The notes beneath the pieces are model-generated. The model did not search any database and was not told the origin of the DNA. It saw only the letters and a list, made by a program, of their open reading frames with translations. Source: Ignavibacteriales bacterium (GTDB taxonomy: Bacteria; Bacteroidota; Ignavibacteria; Tepidaquicellales; Tepidaquicellaceae). Taken from it: DNA of 64,000 nt. A program made the translations under genes and the position numbers. Of this stretch, positions 56,401 through 64,000 are shown piece by piece. Location: NCBI GenBank assembly GCA_020635255.1, contig JACKAC010000001.1, positions 1,651,501-1,715,500 on the forward strand, given 5' to 3'. Numbering within the stretch: position 1 is the stretch's first letter; the number at the start of each line of letters is the position of its first letter.

Positions 56401-57189
56401 ATGAGACTCGGACTTGGAGCAAAAATCGGGCTGATAATCGGTCTATTAGGAGGTGTTATCGGCGGCGGGGTAGGTTTAGCAGCCGCATTTTTGGACGGAG
56501 GACTAATACCGGGAATATTGGTTTCACTGGTCCTTCTGTTCGTATTCGGGATGATATGGGTAATGATAATAGGACCAATGATCTCGACCAGCTACATAAT
56601 GAAAAACGGAAAGGATGCCGAAGCCACAATAATCGAAACATGGGATACGGGTGTAACGGTAAATAACAGTCCACAGATAGGAATGCTCGTAGAAGTGCGG
56701 CAACCGGGAAGACCTCCCTATCAAACAAAAACAAAATCGGTCGTATCAAGACTCCAGGTGCAATATTACCAGCCGGGTATGGTGCTGGGAATTAAAGTTC
56801 ATCCGACAAAACCGGAAAAGATAGCGATCACGAGTATAGGAGGGGGTGCAGGTGCAGGCGGATATACCGGAGGTTCGACAATGAGCAAGGATGAAGCGGA
56901 AAGAATAGTAAAGGAAATAGATGAATTCAATAAACTGATAGAATCATACGGACAAAGAGCAAGCGCAATAATTACTTCATATAACGAGCTTGGGATAAAC
57001 GTTAACGGAGATAATCCAGCAGTGAAGCTGGGACTTAAAGTAATACCCGATGACGGGGGATCGTTTAACGCTGAGACAAGAGGAGTAATTTTAAGGTCAT
57101 CCGTACCAAAATACCAGCCCGGTAGAGAAATAAACGTAAAATTTGACCCAAGCGATAACTCAAAAGTTGTAATAGTCAGCTCAAAATAG
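56401..57189 (+). CDS. Membrane protein with two DUF3592-like repeats
   Basis: 262 residues. Two membrane helices (about 8-31 and 35-60) precede two copies of an 80-residue beta domain: about 70-145 (AEATIIETWDTGVTVNNSPQ, then YYQPGMVLGIKVHPTKPEKI) and about 185-262 (ASAIITSYNELGINVNGDNP, then KYQPGREINVKFDPSDNSKV). The pattern matches DUF3592/OB-like modules. The repeats are linked by a glycine-rich stretch (IGGGAGAGGYTGGST). Function unknown. Confidence 0.75.
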   Translation: MRLGLGAKIGLIIGLLGGVIGGGVGLAAAFLDGGLIPGILVSLVLLFVFGMIWVMIIGPMISTSYIMKNGKDAEATIIETWDTGVTVNNSPQIGMLVEVRQPGRPPYQTKTKSVVSRLQVQYYQPGMVLGIKVHPTKPEKIAITSIGGGAGAGGYTGGSTMSKDEAERIVKEIDEFNKLIESYGQRASAIITSYNELGINVNGDNPAVKLGLKVIPDDGGSFNAETRGVILRSSVPKYQPGREINVKFDPSDNSKVVIVSSK

Positions 57190-57264
57190 TAAACAAGGGG
57201 GGATATTAATATATTTAAAATAGTTACTTAGCTGAGTAAATTGAATAAAATAAACCGCCACTAT

Positions 57265-58350
57265 ATGACAAAACTTTTTTTGATAGTTACAATTATTATA
57301 ACTTTTGGTTCAACTTCATTCTCGCAGACTGCCTCAGATTATTTCCCATCAACACCGGGATATATATGGTATTATAAAAGCAACTTACTCGATTCAAATA
57401 ACAACCAGATCCCAGGAAGCACCACCTACAGAGTAGATTCTTTCAGCGTCGTACAAAACTATCTCGGACTTAATGCCAGTTACGTACCCAGCAAGAGAAA
57501 TTTATCCAGCGTCTCACAAACGGGACCCTATACGGATTCAAGTTTTTTTAACTTCCAGGGATCAAATGCATGGCAGTATGTGGACGTAACGCGAGGATTG
57601 GACAGCATAACATTCCTCGATACATCCGGTCTATTAAATTTCCTTGCCACATTTAATAATTGGTACAGCGTGTATAGATTTGCAAACAATGTAAATCAAT
57701 CCTATACGATATTTACTAAAGACACAACCATAACATTACAATCGCAATCGGCTTCAATAAGGATAACATATGCCGGGAAAAGACTGAACGATGAAAATGT
57801 AATTACACCTACAGGAACCGTTTCAGCTAAAAAATTTCTGCTAACTGCAACATTATATTACCTGGTCGTACTGCCTCCTCCATTGCCTCCGATAGCCGTA
57901 CCTATACTAAGCAGAGAGGATACTGTATGGGTATCAACGGGAAAATGGATGGTAAAAGAGTCAATTGCCTCAACCAATGTAGATCTGACAAACTTTAGTA
58001 TACCTGTTCAATTTACTGTTCCGGGAGAATCTATAGAACTTACAAACGGACCGGTGAATATAATTAACTACTCAAGCGAAATACCCGATAAGTATTCGCT
58101 GGAACAGAATTATCCGAATCCGTTTAACCCTGAAACAAAGATAAAGTTCAGCCTACCGGAGAGCGGATATGTTTCACTTAAAGTATATGACCAATCCGGC
58201 AGAGAAACGGCGTCACTTATAAGCAACGAATTGAATACGGGAGTCTATGAATATTCATTTAACGGAAGCGGTCTCGCCTCGGGAGTTTATTATTACACGC
58301 TGGAAACGAAGGGATTTTCCGAAACGAAGAAGATGATACTGGTAAAATAA
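57265..58350 (+). CDS. Secreted protein with type IX secretion sorting domain
   Basis: 361 residues from the ATG at 57265; a TTG at 57241 in the same frame would add 8 residues before the signal peptide and is less likely. Signal peptide to about residue 20 (TFGSTSFSQ), an ectodomain of about 240 residues beginning DYFPSTPGYIWYYKS, then the sorting domain: EQNYPNPFNPETKIKFSLP, SLKVYDQSGRE, SGVYYYTLETKGFSETKKMI. The sorting domain directs export across the outer membrane and surface attachment. The ectodomain is not assigned to a family. Terminator at 58376-58414. Confidence 0.88.
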   Translation: MTKLFLIVTIIITFGSTSFSQTASDYFPSTPGYIWYYKSNLLDSNNNQIPGSTTYRVDSFSVVQNYLGLNASYVPSKRNLSSVSQTGPYTDSSFFNFQGSNAWQYVDVTRGLDSITFLDTSGLLNFLATFNNWYSVYRFANNVNQSYTIFTKDTTITLQSQSASIRITYAGKRLNDENVITPTGTVSAKKFLLTATLYYLVVLPPPLPPIAVPILSREDTVWVSTGKWMVKESIASTNVDLTNFSIPVQFTVPGESIELTNGPVNIINYSSEIPDKYSLEQNYPNPFNPETKIKFSLPESGYVSLKVYDQSGRETASLISNELNTGVYEYSFNGSGLASGVYYYTLETKGFSETKKMILVK

Positions 58351-58375
58351 ACTTTAATTAATAAAACGTTGTTTT

Positions 58376-58414
58376 AAATGCCGCATTCCGATATAAAAAG
58401 AAAGCGGCATTTTT
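58376..58414 (+). terminator. Intrinsic terminator, and start-site evidence for the next gene
   Basis: AAATGCCGC pairs perfectly with GCGGCATTT around 19 bases, then TTTTG. It ends two bases before the start codon at 58417, so an earlier in-frame ATG at 58378 lies inside the hairpin and is unlikely to be the start. Confidence 0.88.
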
Positions 58415-58416
58415 GT

Positions 58417-59682
58417 ATGATGAAGATCCTCCTCCTAATAATATCATTACTGGTTTGTAACTCACTCTTTGCCCAAACAGGCTGGTTCGAGCAGGTGACG
58501 GGGACGGATATTACGCTCAGGTCAGTTTATATGACAGATGCAAATACGGGATATTGTGTGGGCGGAGATATACTTATCGATGGGAATGACGCTGTCGACC
58601 GTGGTATAATCCTCAAAACAACGAATGGCGGATCAAACTGGGTTATCCAGTCTCCTCCTAATTTCGATAAGATACTCTACGCAGTAACATTTCCTACAAC
58701 CGAAACAGGATACGCAGCAGGCAGGGACGGCTCAACTTTCGCGGTATTCAAAACAACAAACGGGGGGACAAACTGGATTCAGCAGGAGCTTCTCACTACA
58801 ATTAATACTCCACCCATATACAGCCTACACTTTTTTGACGCACAGACGGGCTTTGCCGTGGGAGGAGGCGGACATATATTTAAAACAACAAACGGCGGGA
58901 CAAACTGGACTATAAACAGTTTTTCCAATATGTCTAATTTATATTCCGTGACATTTACATCAGCAAATACCGGGTATTTGTGCTCGGATAATTTTATCTA
59001 CAAAACAGTTAACGGGGGTTCAAACTGGGCTACAGCACTAGACTTCCCCGGCATATCTTTTCAGTCTGTATACTTCACCGATCAGAACAACGGTCATGTA
59101 ACGGGTGTAAACCGGATATTTAAAACAACAAATGCAGGAGTGAACTGGTCTTCAGTAGAGTTAACCGGGAATAATTTCTCCTCTATATACTTCCCTTCAT
59201 CAAACATTGGCTACTGTGCAGGGTCAAATACAGCTATATACAGGACCATAGACGGAGGCAGTTCATGGAATTCGCAAACACAGCCGGGAGGTACGCCCTT
59301 GTATTCCATATTTTTTGCAAATGACACGGTAGGTTTTGCTGTGGGAAACGTCGGTTACATGCTGAGAACAACGACGGGCGGGACGGTAGGTATCAGCATA
59401 ATCTCTTCAGAAATACCCGAAAAATTTGCTCTTCATCAAAACTATCCAAATCCTTTCAATCCTGAGACGGTAATAAATTACGAGATACATGAAAGAACGC
59501 ATGTAAGCCTCGCCATATATGATGTCTCCGGCAAACTAATTACACAGGCTATAAACGATATACAAAACCCCGGTGTATATAGGTATAATTTTAGCGGAAA
59601 CACCCTGCCCACGGGAGTATATTTTTATAGATTGAAAACAGAGGGGTACAACGAAGTGAGAAAAATGGTTTTGATAAAATAA
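58417..59682 (+). CDS. Secreted YCF48-like beta-propeller protein with type IX sorting domain
   Basis: 421 residues from 58417 (MMKILLLIISLLVCNSLFAQ is a clean signal peptide). Six or more repeats of the BNR/YCF48 type follow, each with a FKTTNGGTNW-like end (LKTTNGGSNWVIQ, FKTTNGGTNWIQQ, FKTTNGGTNWTIN, YKTVNGGSNWATA, YRTIDGGSSWNSQ), which should build a beta-propeller. The C-terminus is a sorting domain (HQNYPNPFNPETVINYEI ... EVRKMVLIK). Such proteins are surface-exposed; ligand unknown. Confidence 0.92.
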   Translation: MMKILLLIISLLVCNSLFAQTGWFEQVTGTDITLRSVYMTDANTGYCVGGDILIDGNDAVDRGIILKTTNGGSNWVIQSPPNFDKILYAVTFPTTETGYAAGRDGSTFAVFKTTNGGTNWIQQELLTTINTPPIYSLHFFDAQTGFAVGGGGHIFKTTNGGTNWTINSFSNMSNLYSVTFTSANTGYLCSDNFIYKTVNGGSNWATALDFPGISFQSVYFTDQNNGHVTGVNRIFKTTNAGVNWSSVELTGNNFSSIYFPSSNIGYCAGSNTAIYRTIDGGSSWNSQTQPGGTPLYSIFFANDTVGFAVGNVGYMLRTTTGGTVGISIISSEIPEKFALHQNYPNPFNPETVINYEIHERTHVSLAIYDVSGKLITQAINDIQNPGVYRYNFSGNTLPTGVYFYRLKTEGYNEVRKMVLIK

Positions 59683-59709
59683 AAAGAGACGACCAAGCCG
59701 TCCCTTTTT
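59681..59709. terminator. Bidirectional terminator between convergent genes
   Basis: AAAAAGAGACG pairs with CGTCCCTTTTT (one mismatch) around ACCAAGC. A-run and T-run on both sides make it work in both directions. Confidence 0.85.
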
Positions 59710-59729
59710 AACTCAATATTTATATCAAA

Positions 59730-60824
59730 TTACTTTTTAGTTTCGACACCGTTTATTTTATCTTTCTGATCCCTGTACACTTTTTTATCGTAAAGCTTTA
59801 TAGCCATATCAATAGCTTCGTTTGCTTTAGTCTTATCGCCGAGCTGGTTGTACAGTTCGGATTTTACGTAGTATGCGCTTGCTTCATTAACACTTCCTGC
59901 AACATAAGGCATTGCATCGTCAACGATGGCTAAAGCATCCCTCCTCGATTCATCGGTGGCTTTTTCATCTTTCATCATGCCATAAGCATGTGAATAAAGG
60001 AATATGCCGTAATTGAAACCTAGAGTCTGATCGGTGCTTCCAAATTTATCGAAAGCCATTTTATAGCAGTTCAAAGATTCTTTAAAATCCTTTTCCGCGC
60101 AAAAGCCGGCGATGTTTATGTAGGCATCTTTCAATGAATTGCTTTCAGGATATTTTTCCATCAAGGTTTTAATAGTGGTAATTGTTTGGTCATCGCTTAC
60201 GCCTTCACCGGGATTAAATGCTATTGTAAATTCAGCATCGTCCGTATAGCCAGCCGAATTACCGGCATCGAGCTTCACAACTTTTTCGAGGTATGGTTTC
60301 GCGCCATCATAATCGCCGTAAGAAATAAGTTTTTCCGCGAATTTCCAGTTTGCTTCCGGTGAGTCAGGGCTTGCTTCGACGGCAGATTTGAGTGAAGAAT
60401 ACGTATTAACACCGTTATTATAATCCTTCATTTTTTGGAGGAACTCATCGGCAAAAATGTAACCGTATATCCTGTCGATCTCATTGCCATCTCCATCGAC
60501 AAAAATGATCGTCGGATAACCTTGAACGTTGTATTTTTTAGCAAGGTCAATCCCCTCGCCTTTTTCGGCGTCGACTTTCCAGTTTATCTGGTGTGTATTT
60601 GCAAATTCATATATTTCCGGCTGAGTGTAAACTTTGTGATCGGTTTCAATACACCATTTACACCAGTCAGTGATAAAATCGATCATTACAACCTTATTCT
60701 CCTGCTTTGCCTTTTGCAGAACGTCGGCATAAGTTCCTTCGGTAAACTTTACCTCATCAGCGTAGGACATGTTATAAACAGCTATCAGTCCGATAATAAA
60801 TAAAACTCTAGCAATTACTTTCAT
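59730..60824 (-). CDS. Periplasmic thioredoxin-fold protein with TPR-like C-terminus
   Basis: 364 residues. Signal peptide to about 22 (YNMSYADE). A thioredoxin domain at about 30-140 with the active site WCKWC (Cys55, Cys58) and the cis-proline in VQGYPTIIFV. The rest is helical and TPR-like (PEANWKFAEKLISYGDYDGA, AYYVKSELYNQLGDKTKANE). Likely acts in periplasmic disulphide or cytochrome maturation, or shuttles electrons to envelope proteins. Third gene of ABC-F / barrel / Trx on the minus strand. Confidence 0.86.
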   Translation of the reverse strand: MKVIARVLFIIGLIAVYNMSYADEVKFTEGTYADVLQKAKQENKVVMIDFITDWCKWCIETDHKVYTQPEIYEFANTHQINWKVDAEKGEGIDLAKKYNVQGYPTIIFVDGDGNEIDRIYGYIFADEFLQKMKDYNNGVNTYSSLKSAVEASPDSPEANWKFAEKLISYGDYDGAKPYLEKVVKLDAGNSAGYTDDAEFTIAFNPGEGVSDDQTITTIKTLMEKYPESNSLKDAYINIAGFCAEKDFKESLNCYKMAFDKFGSTDQTLGFNYGIFLYSHAYGMMKDEKATDESRRDALAIVDDAMPYVAGSVNEASAYYVKSELYNQLGDKTKANEAIDMAIKLYDKKVYRDQKDKINGVETKK

Positions 60825-60912
60825 AATGTGCCTCTTAATTAATTTAACTTTTTAAAAATATAACGAAAGTTAGCGGGTAAATTCACCCAAATTTTAATCA
60901 ATTATGATTTAA

Positions 60913-61668
60913 CTAAAGACCGAATCTTACTCCCGAAAATACTGTAAAATTAGTAGTATGTATCGATTCTACGGTTTCAGTACTGCCAAGGTTATTAAGT
61001 CCACCGTACTGGAATTTTGTTCCTAATATTACACTTACGAGCGGAGCTACAAGATAGTTTCCGGTTAGTGTTCCGGCAAGTCCAAGATCAAAATTCTTAT
61101 ATCCGAGACCCTGCTCTTCATCGGTAGAAAGAAGTAATCCAAGGTAAGGACCGCCCATGAAGGTAAGCCCTACTTTATCCGATATCATTCCTCCTACATT
61201 AAAGTAAAGCGGGATATTGAGATACTGATTAGAAACGTCCTTTATTCTGTCAGTAGCTACAACATTTGTATCGGTGGTTTCTACTTCGAACTTCTTATTA
61301 AAGAAATCCAGACCCGATGAAAAACTCCATGCGTCAGCAATATTTAAATAGAAAATACTTCCAACATTGAATCCGCCACTCGACGAAGTATTGTAAGTTG
61401 TGGAAGAACTTTTTGAATCAATGTTCGCATTCGTAGATCCATAACCCAGCTGGAGGTCTATGTAAAAATCCACCAGTTTTTTGCCGGTTTTTTCAGCGTA
61501 AAAATCCTTCTGAATTTCGTAATCTTTTTCAAATTTACTTTTGCTCAGGTTAATGTTGTTTGTTACTCTGTCGTTAAGCTTGATGCCATTACCGTCTCCT
61601 GAAAAGGCATCTGCTGTAAACGAGCATACTAACAGAAGAGCGAAGATAAATCCAAATAGATTTTTCAT
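60913..61668 (-). CDS. Outer membrane beta-barrel protein
   Basis: 251 residues. Signal peptide to about 22 (TADAFSGDG), a hydrophilic helix-prone region (about 30-60), then eight or so amphipathic strands (VDFYIDLQLGYGS, SGGFNVGSIFYLNIADAWSF, VGLTFMGGPYLGLLLSTD, VAPLVSVILGTKFQYGG) and a C-terminal aromatic/hydrophobic strand (NFTVFSGVRFGL). This fits small porin-like barrels of the PorT/OmpW kind. Substrate unknown. It lies 23 bases after the ABC-F gene. Confidence 0.82.
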   Translation of the reverse strand: MKNLFGFIFALLLVCSFTADAFSGDGNGIKLNDRVTNNINLSKSKFEKDYEIQKDFYAEKTGKKLVDFYIDLQLGYGSTNANIDSKSSSTTYNTSSSGGFNVGSIFYLNIADAWSFSSGLDFFNKKFEVETTDTNVVATDRIKDVSNQYLNIPLYFNVGGMISDKVGLTFMGGPYLGLLLSTDEEQGLGYKNFDLGLAGTLTGNYLVAPLVSVILGTKFQYGGLNNLGSTETVESIHTTNFTVFSGVRFGL

Positions 61669-61691
61669 TTTTTGTAGTTTAGTTTATAGTT

Positions 61692-63665
61692 CTAATTTAA
61701 AGATAATTCTTTTTGAAGTTCGTTTAACTTTAACGTCTCATCTTCCCACTGTGCATAGACCTTATCGAGATCTTCTTTCGCGTCATTGTATTCTTTAGTG
61801 ACCTCTTTTACTTTATCAGGATCATTATAAAAGTCAGCGGAAGCCATTTCTTTCTCAAGCTCTCTGATCCGCGCTTCATTCAGCTTAACTGTCTCTTCTA
61901 TTTCGGAGATCTTTTTCTTTACCGGAGACAGTATTTTATTAATCTCCTTTTTTCTTTCCTTTAATTCAATGCCTTTTCGGAAATTGTCTTTCCCGGCTTT
62001 TTTTTCAGGTTTATTCTCACCGGATAAACTACCCGGCACTATCTCGCTTTGTTTCTCTTCTTCCTTTTTCATGAGATAGTAAGCACAATTTCCCAGATAA
62101 GTACGAATCTTCTTATCCTTCACTTCTATCACCTTATCCACGATACCGTCGAGAAATTCCCTGTCGTGCGAGACGACTATTATAGTGCCGTCGTATCTTC
62201 TAAGGGCATTTTTTAACATATCCTTAGAGCGCATATCCAGGTGATTCGTCGGCTCATCGAGGATAAGAAAATTAGACGGTTCTATGAGCATTTTAGCGAG
62301 CGCAAGACGCGATTTTTCACCGCCGGAGAGCACCTTTACTGGCTTAAAAACATCATCATCTCTGAAAAGGAATCCCCCGAGCAATGTCCTTAGATTTTTT
62401 TTAACTTCACCGGTGGCGGCATCTTCCATTATCTCCAGTACGGTCTTTTTTTCGTCGAGCTCGTCAGCCTGGTTCTGCGAATAGAATTTTACGTCGACAA
62501 GATGTCCGAATTTCATCCGTCCTGCCGTGAGATGTTCCTTTCCAGCGATTATCTTTGAAAGAGTGGATTTACCCGCACCGTTCACACCGAGGAAAGCAAC
62601 CTTCTCCCCCCTTTCCAGTAAAAGATCAATTCCATCCAGCACGTATTTGCTTCCATCATATGTCTTTGTAAGGTCCTCGATCTCGAGAGTTACTTTTCCC
62701 GAATGAGTAGCCGGCGGAAAATGAAAATTTATCCCGCTCTCCTCATCTTCAAGCTCGACCTTTTCCATCCTGTCAAGCATCTTTATCCTGCTCTGCACAG
62801 CCTTCGCCTTAGTGTTTTTGTAGCGGAACCTTTCTATGAATCTCTCTTGCTGTTTGATATACTTTTCTTGATTCTTCAACTGATTCTGCAACTGCTCTTT
62901 ACGGAGCTCCTTTTGAGATACATAATAACTGTAGTTGCCGGAATACTCGGTTACTTTTCCAAGCGATATCTCGACAACACGCGAAACAAGGTTATCGAGG
63001 AAATTCCTATCGTGTGAAATAAGAATTATAGACCCTTCGTAACTCTTCAAATAATCTTCCACCCATATCAGAGATTCTATATCCAGGTGATTTGTCGGCT
63101 CATCGAGCAATAGGACGGAAGGATTTTGCAAAAGAAGTTTAGCAAGAGCAATCCGCATTTGCCAGCCCCCGCTGAATTCATCAGTCATGCGCTCAAAGTC
63201 TTCACGGGAAAATCCAAGCCCGGTAAGAATCCTTTCTATCTTTGCTTTTAGCTTGTGTCCGTCAAGTAATGAAAACCTTTCCTGCAGTTCAGTATAATCG
63301 GTAAGCAGGTCCATGTATTCTTCCGATGAATGATCGTCGAATGATTCCATTTCCATCTCAATATCCTCGATCTCCTGCTGAATCTTATTTATATCACCTG
63401 CCGATGAATATACTTCATCGTATAGGGTATTCCCTGTAAGCTTGATACCATCCTGGGGCAAGTAACCAATAGTAGTGTGTTTTGAAGTGACCACATCACC
63501 CGTATCGGGATCCATCAAACCGGCTATAATCTTCATCAATGTCGATTTTCCAGCCCCATTAGAGCCGATAAAAGCGATCCTATCCTTGCCGGATACCCGC
63601 AGAGAAACCTCTTCAAATAAGCTTCGCGTCCCAAAATTTACCGATATGTTATTCAATGCTATCAT
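61692..63665 (-). CDS. ABC-F family ATPase
   Basis: 657 residues, two ATPase domains and no membrane part. Walker A GSNGAGKST at 34-42 and GVNGAGKST at 360-368, signatures FSGGWQMR and LSGGEKSR, Walker B LLLDEPTNHLD and LILDEPTNHLD. The linker between the domains (about 245-305) is a basic coiled coil with ERFRYKNTKAKAVQSR, as in Uup/EttA-type proteins, and the C-terminus is a long coiled coil. ABC-F proteins act on the ribosome, either as translation factors or in antibiotic protection. Which subgroup this is cannot be decided. Confidence 0.93.
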   Translation of the reverse strand: MIALNNISVNFGTRSLFEEVSLRVSGKDRIAFIGSNGAGKSTLMKIIAGLMDPDTGDVVTSKHTTIGYLPQDGIKLTGNTLYDEVYSSAGDINKIQQEIEDIEMEMESFDDHSSEEYMDLLTDYTELQERFSLLDGHKLKAKIERILTGLGFSREDFERMTDEFSGGWQMRIALAKLLLQNPSVLLLDEPTNHLDIESLIWVEDYLKSYEGSIILISHDRNFLDNLVSRVVEISLGKVTEYSGNYSYYVSQKELRKEQLQNQLKNQEKYIKQQERFIERFRYKNTKAKAVQSRIKMLDRMEKVELEDEESGINFHFPPATHSGKVTLEIEDLTKTYDGSKYVLDGIDLLLERGEKVAFLGVNGAGKSTLSKIIAGKEHLTAGRMKFGHLVDVKFYSQNQADELDEKKTVLEIMEDAATGEVKKNLRTLLGGFLFRDDDVFKPVKVLSGGEKSRLALAKMLIEPSNFLILDEPTNHLDMRSKDMLKNALRRYDGTIIVVSHDREFLDGIVDKVIEVKDKKIRTYLGNCAYYLMKKEEEKQSEIVPGSLSGENKPEKKAGKDNFRKGIELKERKKEINKILSPVKKKISEIEETVKLNEARIRELEKEMASADFYNDPDKVKEVTKEYNDAKEDLDKVYAQWEDETLKLNELQKELSLN

Positions 63666-63796
63666 AATCGGTTAAATATAATTATAACCAATCTTTAATT
63701 AAGCATAAAAGCTTAATCCCAATTTTATATTAATTTGACTTCAAAATTAAATTTAATATTCAGATTATTGATTACAAATTTACTTAATACAAATAT

Positions 63797-64000
63797 TTGA
63801 AACATTTACTTATCCTTGCATTTTTATTCGTCCACTCGGCATTCGCATTAAGCCAGGATGAAGGAGAAAAATATGAGACAGAGAGAACCGATTTTATGTT
63901 CGTACTTTCTGATGGTGTAAAACTGGAGTGCACTAAATTTGTACCAAAAGGAGTACCTCCGACCGGAGGATGGTCTGCTATTGTGTTTTGTCATGGTTAT
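63797..64000 (+). CDS. Secreted alpha/beta hydrolase, partial (runs off the right edge)
   Basis: A TTG at 63797 opens a frame that stays open to the end (68 codons). A stop codon at 63785 and no ATG leave TTG as the only start. Residues 1-20 are a signal peptide (HLLILAFLFVHSAFALSQ). The mature start has KLECTKFVPKGVPPTGGWSA then IVFCHGY, the strand and HG oxyanion motif of CocE/X-Pro-peptidase-like hydrolases. The nucleophile lies outside the window. Confidence 0.68.
   Translation, partial: MKHLLILAFLFVHSAFALSQDEGEKYETERTDFMFVLSDGVKLECTKFVPKGVPPTGGWSAIVFCHGY

Noticed and set aside
1..64000. CRISPR array, riboswitch, rRNA operon or complete insertion sequence
   Set aside because: No regularly spaced repeats, no recognisable riboswitch core, no rRNA and no transposase gene were found on reading both strands.

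Overview
The window looks like a chromosomal piece of a Bacteroidota/Chlorobiota-side bacterium, most likely an Ignavibacteria-type lineage. Two secreted proteins (57265-58350 and 58417-59682) end in type IX secretion sorting domains with the QNYPNPFNPET signature that is typical of Ignavibacteria. Start codons often lack a clear Shine-Dalgarno site, several genes start with TTG or GTG, one promoter candidate fits the Bacteroidota -33/-7 type, and there are many small lipoproteins and beta-barrel proteins. This placement is inference; no rRNA is present to confirm it.

Layout. 0-2.1 kb: an AT-rich OLD-family nuclease followed by a KTSC-domain gene cut by the window edge. 2.3-5.7 kb: a PEGA lipoprotein and the phenylacetyl-CoA epoxidase genes paaABCD, without paaE. 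6-12 kb: a TonB-like protein, an unknown protein, a GIY-YIG nuclease gene framed by inverted copies of a dispersed repeat, then MscS / EF-G-like / TerC. 12.2-16.8 kb: two tandem paralogous right-handed beta-helix proteins divergent from a CI-type HTH regulator, with a perfect 12-bp inverted repeat between them that overlaps promoter-like boxes. 16.8-27 kb: def-fmt, two small membrane proteins, three DMT transporters (one a deletion pseudogene), an MsbA-like exporter, and an mgtC-rarA-lipoprotein operon. 27.1-33.9 kb: a ClpB-type ATPase lacking its first ATPase domain, paired with an SbnI-like ParB-fold protein, then lolC/E-lolD, a K+ channel and pstB-phoU. 34-44 kb: a TonB-receptor-like barrel, a glycosyltransferase group (GT9, GT-C with TPR, DUF2723), clpP and tig. 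44-50 kb: small lipoproteins and membrane proteins, a repeat-rich decayed stretch holding a leucine-rich-repeat remnant, tRNA-Arg and a 42-residue membrane protein. 50-64 kb: priA, a metallo-hydrolase/symporter operon, two type IX cargo proteins, a thioredoxin-TPR protein, a small barrel protein, an ABC-F ATPase and the start of a secreted alpha/beta hydrolase.

Most of the window is ordinary housekeeping. The parts that look accessory are the OLD-KTSC pair, the beta-helix/regulator locus (phage-like but without any other phage gene), the GIY-YIG gene between repeats, the truncated ClpB plus SbnI-like pair, and the 48.0-49.3 kb graveyard. The beta-helix/regulator locus is the best candidate for an undescribed system.
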